Source of the DNA: Bradyrhizobium sp. WD16
GTDB lineage: Bacteria; Pseudomonadota; Alphaproteobacteria; Rhizobiales; Xanthobacteraceae
Length of the DNA: 64,000 nucleotides
Reading direction: 5' to 3'
NCBI RefSeq assembly: GCF_024181725.1
Contig: NZ_CP028908.1
Span: forward strand, 4,949,501 to 5,013,500
Translations under genes and position numbers: made by a program
The notes under the pieces: model-generated
Told to the model about the DNA's origin: nothing
Seen by the model: the letters and a program-made list of their open reading frames with translations, nothing else
Databases searched by the model: none
Shown here: positions 56,501-64,000 of the stretch, piece after piece
Numbering within the stretch: position 1 is the first letter of the stretch
Layout: every line of letters starts with the position of its first letter

Positions 56501-57297
56501 AGGGCTACACCCAGAAGGCGGTGGTCGGCGGCCACAAGGTCTACCTGCGCACCGGCGAATACGACGACGGCCGGCTCGGCGAGATCTTCATCGACATGCA
56601 CAAGGAAGGCGCGGCGCTGCGCTCCTTCATCAACAACTTCGCCATCGCGGTGTCGCTCGGCCTGCAATACGGCGTGCCGCTGGAGGAGTATGTCGACGCC
56701 TTCACCTTCACCCGCTTCGAGCCCGCCGGCCCGGTGCAGGGCAACGACTCGATCAAATACGCCACCTCGATCCTCGACTACGTCTTCCGCGAGCTCGCGG
56801 TGAGCTACCTGTCGCGGTTCGACCTCGCCCATGTCGACCCGACCGAGTCGAATTTCGACGCGCTCGGCCGCGGCGTCGCCGAAGGCAAGTCGCCGGAGGC
56901 CTCGCCGGCCAGCCGCTATCTGTCCAAGGGCCTGACCCGCTCGCGCACCGACAAGCTGGTGGTGATGCATGGCGGCGCCGCGGCCGAGGCGGACGGACGC
57001 GGCGGCGCCAACGTCACCTCGATCGCCGCCGCCGGCGCCACCGCGCGCCACGGCAGCGATGCCGCGCCGCATGTCGAGGGCGCCACCGCGCTGAAGGCGG
57101 AGATGCCCGAGGCCCTGACCTGGAGCAAGGCCGGCTCGGCGGCGCAGGCGACGCCGACCAAGGCCGAACGCCGGGCCGAAGCCAAGGCCAAGGGCTACGA
57201 GGGCGAGATGTGCTCGGAGTGCGGCAACTTCACCCTGGTGCGCAACGGCACCTGCATGAAGTGCGACACCTGCGGCAGCACGACCGGGTGCTCGTAA
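53566..57297 (+). CDS. nrdJ: Vitamin B12-dependent ribonucleotide reductase, class II
   Basis: Reduces ribonucleotides to deoxyribonucleotides with adenosylcobalamin, with or without oxygen; 1,243 residues, the long alphaproteobacterial form. An N-terminal unit carries [15 protein letters not shown]. The catalytic barrel has [48 protein letters not shown] (active-site Cys and Glu) and [20 protein letters not shown]. The C-terminal tail holds the zinc-ribbon-like [28 protein letters not shown] region (key Cys pairs at 57211-57294) that recycles the active site. Single gene with its own leader and terminator. Confidence 0.96.
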   Translation: MRIERRYTTAGKSPYADIPFRLTTSEIRNPDGSVVFRADNVEVPEAWSQVASDVLAQKYFRKAGVARLLKKVEEETVPSWLWRSVPDTEALAALPEAERFGSETSSRQVFDRLAGCWTYWGWKGGYFTGEDDAVAFYDELRYMLARQMVAPNSPQWFNTGLHWAYGIDGPGQGHYYVDFKTGKLVKSKSSYEHPQPHACFIQGIEDDLVNDGGIMDLWVREARLFKYGSGTGSNFSRLRGEGERLSGGGRSSGLMSFLKIGDRAAGAIKSGGTTRRAAKMVVVDADHPDIETYIDWKVKEEQKVAALVTGSKINQKHLKAIMKACVNCEGSGDDCFDPEKNPALRREIKLARRALVTDNLIKRVIQFARQGYTDIAFDTYDTDWDSEAYLTVSGQNSNNSVSLKDDFLRAVETDGNWNLIARTNGKVTKTLKARELWEKIGYAAWASADPGLHFNTTMNDWHTCKASGDIRASNPCSEYMFLDDTACNLASANLITFYDVATGRFDGEAYEHLCRLWTIVLEISVTMAQFPSKAIAELSYEFRTLGLGYANIGGLLMNMGLPYDSKEGRALCGALSAIMTGTAYATSAEMASELGAFSAYKKNAAHMLRVIRNHRRAARGEASGYEALAVHPVPLDIASCPQPDLAAHAAAAWDKALAGGEKHGFRNAQTTVVAPTGTIGLVMDCDTTGIEPDFALVKFKKLAGGGYWKIINQAVPAALRRLGYRENEIAEIEVYAVGHGSLKQAPAINHSTLTAKGFTEEALAKIEKALPTAFDIKFAFNKWTLGDDFIRDTLGVSAEAMAAPNFDLLAAIGFTRREIEAANIHVCGAMTVEGAPHLKAEHYAVFDCANPCGKIGKRYLSVESHIRMMAASQPFISGAISKTINMPNDATVEDCKSAYLLSWKLGLKANALYRDGSKLSQPLNSQLIADDDDEEDALEALLDKPMAARAAHVSEKIVEKLVERVVVMREREKMPDRRKGYTQKAVVGGHKVYLRTGEYDDGRLGEIFIDMHKEGAALRSFINNFAIAVSLGLQYGVPLEEYVDAFTFTRFEPAGPVQGNDSIKYATSILDYVFRELAVSYLSRFDLAHVDPTESNFDALGRGVAEGKSPEASPASRYLSKGLTRSRTDKLVVMHGGAAAEADGRGGANVTSIAAAGATARHGSDAAPHVEGATALKAEMPEALTWSKAGSAAQATPTKAERRAEAKAKGYEGEMCSECGNFTLVRNGTCMKCDTCGSTTGCS

Positions 57298-57681
57298 GCC
57301 GAGTAGCGCCGCCGGTGCCCAACTTCGGGCAAGGCAAGCCCGCTCATCGATAAAACGAACCCCCGCCCTTTTGTGGCGGGTTTTCTATTCCATGGAGCGT
57401 GTCGGGACCGCTCTCGCCTACCCCTCTTCCAAGTCCCTCTTGAACTTCCGAGCCCAAGGTGGTCGAACCAAGGGCAACGCTCGCGCGGCCGAATACGTAC
57501 CAGATAACCACAAGGCCGCCGACCTCTCGTCCTCAACCCGGCGCCGCAACCGGGCTGGAGCGACGCTGAAATTCACGTGAGCGACACATCGGCCCGCTGC
57601 CCCTCGGAGTGGCGGATCTTCTCTTGAATTACCCGGAACGCGCCTGCGGTGCGTTTCGCCTGGAAGGAGACAAGGACGATT
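57298..57681. other. nrdJ-yjdM intergenic region
   Basis: 384 bases. Apart from the terminator at 57362-57384 I see no gene, repeat or consensus site; the right end has the ribosome binding site of yjdM. Confidence 0.45.
57362..57384 (+). terminator. Intrinsic terminator after nrdJ
   Basis: CCCGCC (57362-57367) pairs with GGCGGG (57375-57380), followed by TTTTCT. Confidence 0.85.
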
Positions 57682-58035
57682 ATGGACGACGCAATGAAAT
57701 GTCCGAAATGCAATTCCGAGCATGTCTATGAGGATCGCGGTCTGTGGGTTTGCCCGGAATGCGGCCATGAGTGGAGCGCGCAGGCTGGCGCTGCCGAGGC
57801 CGAGACCGCGCAAGAGGCGGGCGTGCGCGACGCCAACGGCAATCCGCTCAGCGATGGCGACAGCGTCATCGTCATCAAGGACCTCAAGGTCAAGGGCTCG
57901 TCGTCGGTCGTCAAGGGCGGCACCAAGGTCAGGAACATCCGCCTCGTCGACGCGACCGACGGTCACAACATCGCCTGCAAGATCGACGGTATCGGCGCGA
58001 TGAACCTGAAGTCGGAGTTCGTCAAGAAGGCCTGA
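57682..58035 (+). CDS. yjdM: PhnA/YjdM family zinc-ribbon protein
   Basis: 117 residues. An N-terminal zinc ribbon with two CxxC pairs ([20 protein letters not shown] and PECGHEW) is followed after an acidic linker by an SH3-like domain ([20 protein letters not shown], then [11 protein letters not shown]). The old name PhnA led to confusion with phosphonoacetate hydrolase, an unrelated enzyme; the true role is uncertain. The ATG follows a purine-rich GGAGACAAGGACG stretch. Confidence 0.92.
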   Translation: MDDAMKCPKCNSEHVYEDRGLWVCPECGHEWSAQAGAAEAETAQEAGVRDANGNPLSDGDSVIVIKDLKVKGSSSVVKGGTKVRNIRLVDATDGHNIACKIDGIGAMNLKSEFVKKA

Positions 58036-58050
58036 CGTTCCTTGTCGCTC

Positions 58051-58096
58051 TGAAGTCCCCGAGACGAGTTTTTCGACTCGCGTTGCGGGGACTTCA
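58051..58096. terminator. Hairpin between convergent yjdM and oxyR
   Basis: TGAAGTCCCCG (58051-58061) pairs perfectly with CGGGGACTTCA (58086-58096). Within the loop CGAG and CTCG can pair around a TTTTTCGA run. No T tract follows, so it may be a factor-assisted terminator or a repeat. Confidence 0.5.
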
Positions 58097-58202
58097 TCGA
58101 CGGCATGAGGGGGGCGGACCCTGGCATGCCCCGTCCTCGCCCCACCGTTCGCGAGTCTCGGGCAGACAACCGCTCGCCCCGCCCTGCTCCCGCTGCCGGC
58201 CG

Positions 58203-59138
58203 CTACTTGCCGCCCCGCTTCGCCTTGAACGTCGGGGCGTTCTGCTCGCGCAGCGCCTCGGCGGAAATACCAACCACCTCGGAAATCTGCAGCAGCTGCC
58301 GCGCCAGGGGCGTCGTCCTGCGCCAGACCATGCCGATGGTGCGCGACGGTTGCGGATCCTGGAAGCGCGTCACCGAGACTGACGCCGAGCGCGTCTCCAC
58401 CGCCACCGCCATTTCCGGGATCAAGGTGACCCCCATGCCGGCGCCGACCATCTGAACCAGGGTGGACAGCGAGCTTGCGTCCAGCATCTCCCGTGGCGGC
58501 GATTGCATGCTGCAGAACGACAGGGCCTGTTCGCGAAAGCAGTGCCCCTCTTCGAGCAGAAGCAGCCGCATCTCGCGCAACATCTCGGCGCTCGGCGCCG
58601 GCCTTCCCTCCTCCTCGCCCGGCCGGACCAGCAGGAAGTTCTCCGTGAACAAGGCGACCTCGGTCAGCGAAGGTTCGGAGACCGGCAGCGCGACGATGGC
58701 TGCATCGAGCCGGCCTTCCGCGAGCTCCTGGAGCAATTTCGGCGTCACCGTCTCGCGGACGTGAATGTCGAGTTCGGGATGCATGCGCGTGAGGTTGCCG
58801 ATGACCTTGGGCAGCAGATACGGCGCAACCGTCGGGATCATGCCGACGCGCAGTCGGCCCACCAGCTGGTCCAGCGACGCCCGCGCGAAGTCGCCCAGCT
58901 CATCGACCGAGCGCAGGATCTCGCGGACCCGCTCGGCGAGCTCTTCGCCGAACTTCGTCAGCACGATCTGCCGCGCGCTTCTCTCGATGAGCACGCCGCC
59001 CAGGGCCTCTTCCAATTCCTTGATCTGCATCGACAAGGCCGGCTGCGTCACCGCGCAGGCGTCCGCCGCGCGTCCGAAATGGCCAAGACGGGCCAGGGCG
59101 TCAAAATAGCGAAGCTGACGGAGTGTAAACCGTATCAT
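58203..59138 (-). CDS. oxyR: Hydrogen peroxide-sensing LysR regulator OxyR
   Basis: 311 residues: an N-terminal winged helix (LRQLRYFDALARLGHFGRAA, then QPALSMQIKELEEALG) and an effector domain with the redox pair Cys200 and Cys209 in EEGHCFREQALSFCSM, matching Cys199 and Cys208 of E. coli OxyR. Oxidation forms a disulfide and activates the regulator. It is divergent from katG across 101 bases, the usual layout when OxyR controls katG and itself. Confidence 0.94.
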   Translation of the reverse strand: MIRFTLRQLRYFDALARLGHFGRAADACAVTQPALSMQIKELEEALGGVLIERSARQIVLTKFGEELAERVREILRSVDELGDFARASLDQLVGRLRVGMIPTVAPYLLPKVIGNLTRMHPELDIHVRETVTPKLLQELAEGRLDAAIVALPVSEPSLTEVALFTENFLLVRPGEEEGRPAPSAEMLREMRLLLLEEGHCFREQALSFCSMQSPPREMLDASSLSTLVQMVGAGMGVTLIPEMAVAVETRSASVSVTRFQDPQPSRTIGMVWRRTTPLARQLLQISEVVGISAEALREQNAPTFKAKRGGK

Positions 59139-61420
<2,282 letters not shown>

Positions 61421-61480
61421 CCTGCCGGCGCGCGCAAACGGAATCTCCATTTCCCGGTGCGCTTGCGTATCATCACGAAA

Positions 61481-61510
61481 CAGCCCGCCGCGACGGCGGG
61501 CTGTTTTTTT
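61481..61510 (+). terminator. Intrinsic terminator after katG
   Basis: CAGCCCGCCG pairs with CGGCGGGCTG around a CGA loop, followed by seven T. Confidence 0.95.
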
Positions 61511-61677
61511 ATCCGCGCCGGCGACGCACGGACCTGTCGCGCGCTCGCGCCTCCTCCGCTCCGAACGACGCATTCGCTGCAATGCGGATACGAGCGTCAG
61601 GACCACGACCGGTTCCATCCATGAAACAAGCTGGGTGTCATCGCGTTACGAATGACACGCTAACAAGGAAGCAGCAC

Positions 61678-61911
61678 ATGAAACGGCTTTTATTGATCGG
61701 ATTTGCAGTTTGCACTTTTGCGCTCGCTCCGATCCTGTCTGCGTCGGCAATGCCGGCCGCAAGCCCTAATACACTCACCGATACTGACAGCTCGATCATC
61801 CAAGTAAGGGGTGGGCACGGCGGCGGCCATCCAAGTTGGGGCCATCGCGGTGGCCGAGGTCATCATTATGGATGGGGCCGAGGCCGTGGTTATGGTCATC
61901 GCCATCGGTGA
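61678..61911 (+). CDS. Small exported Gly/His-rich protein
   Basis: 77 residues. AAGGA lies eight bases before ATG 61678. A signal peptide (LLLIGFAVCTFALAPILSAS, cleaved near SAMPA) is followed by a short spacer with IIQVRGGHGGGHP and a tail of Gly, His, Arg and Trp. About a third of the mature part is Gly or His, so metal binding is plausible. A hairpin GTGTCAT/ATGACAC (61635-61658) lies in its leader. Similar small proteins occur in Bradyrhizobium; function unknown. Confidence 0.72.
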   Translation: MKRLLLIGFAVCTFALAPILSASAMPAASPNTLTDTDSSIIQVRGGHGGGHPSWGHRGGRGHHYGWGRGRGYGHRHR

Positions 61912-62274
61912 GATCGAATTCTGGAAGAGGCCACCTCAGTCCGGCGGCTTTCTTGCTGGGGCGTTTTGATGCGGCCGACGCCTTGAGAAGTTCAACAGGT
62001 TCCGCGAACATCCACGCTCGCGGAAACGCTCGCCCTAAGATCGATCATCGATCCCGGAATCCGAAAGGGCACCACCACCATGTCGCCAGCAAGCTTGGCC
62101 CCGCCCAGCCGCGGGCAAGCACATGGAACGGCGCCGGGGCCTGGCTGACACCCGAAGGCCCCTCCGGTTCGGCCGGTGCCGGCGTGCCGCTTCGTTGACA
62201 AGATGGCTTGCGGCGCGTTCAAATCCCGCCGACCGCACGACAGATTGCGGCAACGAACACAAGGTGGGGAAACG
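61912..62274. other. Intergenic region before the tannase-family gene
   Basis: 363 bases with no convincing gene. A segment at 62217-62230 resembles a tRNA T-loop by chance; no cloverleaf can be drawn around it. No clear promoter consensus. Confidence 0.45.
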
Positions 62275-63942
62275 ATGGCTGGGTCGCTGACCGGACAGCG
62301 CGGATGGCTCGGAGCCGTGACGGGACTGCTTCTGGCGGCCCCCGCCGCGAATGCGGCAACGATGATCGGCGACGCCGGCGCGACCTGCAGCGGCCTCGCA
62401 GGACCGGCGCCGCAGGCCGTGCGCATCGATTCGGCGGCGTTGCAGGCGCCCTCGCCCGTTTCCGTCTCCGAGCGCGCGCCGACCCCCGCAGCCCGCATTT
62501 CCCCGGCCAATCCTGCATTCTGCAAGGTGCTCGGCCATATCGATCCGACCGACCCGAAGGCGCCGCCGATCAGGTTCGAGGTCAACCTCCCGGTCGAATG
62601 GAACGGCCGCTCGCTGCAGTATGGCGGCGGCGGCTTCAATGGCGTTCTGATCACCGGGCTCGGCTTGCCGCCGGCCTACCCCTACGACAAGCCTTCGCCG
62701 CTGGCCCGCGGCTTCGTCACCTACGGCACCGATTCCGGTCATGAAACGAAGCCCGGCGAGCCGCCGCAGACCTTCGCGCTCAATGCCGAAGCCTTCGAAA
62801 ACTTCGCCCATCGCTCCTACAAGACGGTGCGGGATGCCGCCGTCGCCCTCATGGTGCGCACCTACGGCAGCCGGCCCGAACGCATGTATTACATGGGATC
62901 GTCCGAGGGTGGCCGCGAGGGACTGACCATGGCGCAGCGCTATCCGGACGATTTCGACGGCATCTTCGCCCGCGTCCCGGTGATCAACTGGGTCGGCCTG
63001 CTGCATGGCAGCACCCGCTCGGGACTGGTGACGATGGGCGACGGCTGGATCCGTCCGGCCCAGGTCAAGCTTGTGAACGACGCCGTGCTCGAGGTTTGCG
63101 ACAAAGCCGATGGCGCCGACGATCGGTTGATCGAGAATGCGGTCGACTGCAAGGCGAAATTCGATCCCGGAACGCTGCGTTGCACTGATGGCCAGAGCGG
63201 CGATCAGTGCCTGGTCGATGCCCAGATCCGCGCGATCGAGACGCTGCATTCGAGCTACAAATTCCCGTTTGCGCTGGCCAACGGCCTTGACGATTATCCG
63301 GGCTGGGGCGTCTCGGGCGAAGACACTCCGGCCTTCGGTCCGACCGGCGGGTGGATGTCCTGGTGGCTCGGAACGGCTCCGCCGGCGCAGCCGCCGGTCC
63401 AGAGCAACGGCATCGCCTGGATCTACGGCGCCGGCGGCATCCGCTATGTGTTCGCGCGCGATCCCGAACTGGACGTCACGAAATACCGGCCCGAGGACTA
63501 CAAGGAGCGACTGCTCCAGGTCTCGCAGCTGATGGATTCGACCGATCCGGACCTGAGCCGCTTCCGCAATCGCGGCGGCAAGCTCATTGTGCTCGAGCAT
63601 ATGGCCGATTATGCGCAGAGCCCCTACGCCGGCATTCGCTATTTCGAGAATGTGCAGCGTAAACTGGGCAAGGCGGAAACCGCCCAATTCGCACGGCTCT
63701 ACACCGCACCCGGCGTCGACCATGTCGGCTCCGGCGCGCCCGCCAATGTCGACATGCTCGACGTGCTGGTCGCATGGGTGGAAAAGGGCGAGGCGCCCGC
63801 CGACCTCACGGTCGCCCAGCAGACGATCGCGCCGTCTTCGTTCGCCACTGTCAGAACACTGCCGCTTTGCCAGTGGCCGTCATGGCCCCGCTACAAGTCC
63901 GGCCCGGTCGAGGCCTCGTCGAGTTTCGCTTGCGCTCCCTGA
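62275..63942 (+). CDS. Tannase/feruloyl esterase family protein, exported
   Basis: 555 residues with a signal peptide (WLGAVTGLLLAAPAANA). Family segments: GGGGFNGVLITG, GFVTYGTDSGHE, the nucleophile elbow YYMGSSEGGREG (Ser210), QRYPDDFDGIFARVPVINW, GGKLIVLEHMADYAQSP (acid region) and GVDHVGSG (His483). In tannases and feruloyl esterases a cysteine precedes the catalytic Ser and another follows the His, joined by a disulfide; here these are Ser209 and Val484, so the link is absent. Substrates would be aryl esters in the periplasm or medium. GGGGA lies just ahead of the ATG. Ends 58 bases before the window edge. Confidence 0.86.
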   Translation: MAGSLTGQRGWLGAVTGLLLAAPAANAATMIGDAGATCSGLAGPAPQAVRIDSAALQAPSPVSVSERAPTPAARISPANPAFCKVLGHIDPTDPKAPPIRFEVNLPVEWNGRSLQYGGGGFNGVLITGLGLPPAYPYDKPSPLARGFVTYGTDSGHETKPGEPPQTFALNAEAFENFAHRSYKTVRDAAVALMVRTYGSRPERMYYMGSSEGGREGLTMAQRYPDDFDGIFARVPVINWVGLLHGSTRSGLVTMGDGWIRPAQVKLVNDAVLEVCDKADGADDRLIENAVDCKAKFDPGTLRCTDGQSGDQCLVDAQIRAIETLHSSYKFPFALANGLDDYPGWGVSGEDTPAFGPTGGWMSWWLGTAPPAQPPVQSNGIAWIYGAGGIRYVFARDPELDVTKYRPEDYKERLLQVSQLMDSTDPDLSRFRNRGGKLIVLEHMADYAQSPYAGIRYFENVQRKLGKAETAQFARLYTAPGVDHVGSGAPANVDMLDVLVAWVEKGEAPADLTVAQQTIAPSSFATVRTLPLCQWPSWPRYKSGPVEASSSFACAP

Positions 63943-64000
63943 ACGTCGGCGTCGCTAGAGCAGACTCCGATCAAGGTGGATCATATCCGCATGCGGCGAA

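Noticed and set aside
53602-57072. Open frame of about 1,156 codons antisense to nrdJ
   Set aside because: Composition of Ala/Gly/Arg/Val/Leu text without structure; nrdJ motifs are on the plus strand.
62217-62260. Possible tRNA 3' end (GTTCAAATCCCGCC)
   Set aside because: The T-stem has a mismatch and no acceptor, D or anticodon arm can be drawn upstream.

Overview
The window is 64 kb of a high-G+C alphaproteobacterial chromosome. Gene content and order point to the Hyphomicrobiales, near Bradyrhizobium/Rhodopseudomonas (Nitrobacteraceae/Xanthobacteraceae). Pointers are the suf cluster with two cysteine desulfurases, the amiC-mrcA-prfB block next to rne, an RNase E whose S1 domain is split by a long acidic insertion, a BA14K-type lectin-like protein, a B12-dependent ribonucleotide reductase and the accB-accC-aat-DUF2155-NDUFA12 neighbourhood. 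No rRNA, tRNA, CRISPR array, transposase or integrase gene was recognised.

Layout. 1-5.7 kb: a decayed oxidase-like fragment, parE, a small membrane protein, an RhlE-type RNA helicase and a diguanylate cyclase. 5.7-13.3 kb (minus strand): one Fe-S assembly run, read as cysteine desulfurase, sufB, sufC, sufD, sufS, sufT, sufA, tfoX-like. A 79-bp palindromic element sits immediately after the stop codon of the first gene. 13.6-26.5 kb: an alpha/beta hydrolase, anmK, tyrS, a giant AsmA-like protein, a peroxiredoxin with a histone-H1-like extension, an M23 peptidase, an orphan carbamoyltransferase and an exporter. 26.7-35.7 kb: prfB with a programmed frameshift, PBP1a, amidase and, divergently, rne. 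35.8-45.3 kb: dctA, bioY, an aminotransferase, a BepA-like M48 protease, a DsbA-like oxidoreductase, a tandem array of three palindromic elements, aroQ, accB, accC and aat.

46.4-50.7 kb is the accessory part. DUF2155 and NDUFA12 genes, usually adjacent as far as I know, are separated here by about 4.3 kb. The left part has visibly lower G+C and holds three tightly overlapping genes that I do not recognise (46728-48419) plus a 41-residue membrane peptide. It is bounded by paired CTGGTAC heptamers on both sides. The right part is a divergent isonitrile-hydratase-like gene and GlxA/AraC-type regulator. 50.7-64 kb returns to backbone: NDUFA12, a BA14K protein, an EamA exporter, nrdJ, yjdM, divergent oxyR/katG, a secreted Gly/His-rich peptide and a tannase-family esterase that lacks the two cysteines normally flanking its catalytic residues.

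The best candidate for an undescribed system is the three-gene unit at 46.7-48.4 kb with its flanking repeats. The most unusual non-coding signal is the family of long palindromes with conserved CTAGTGT ends but different, self-complementary inner arms (12.1 kb and 41.8-42.0 kb). Functional assignments rest on motifs read by eye, without database searches.
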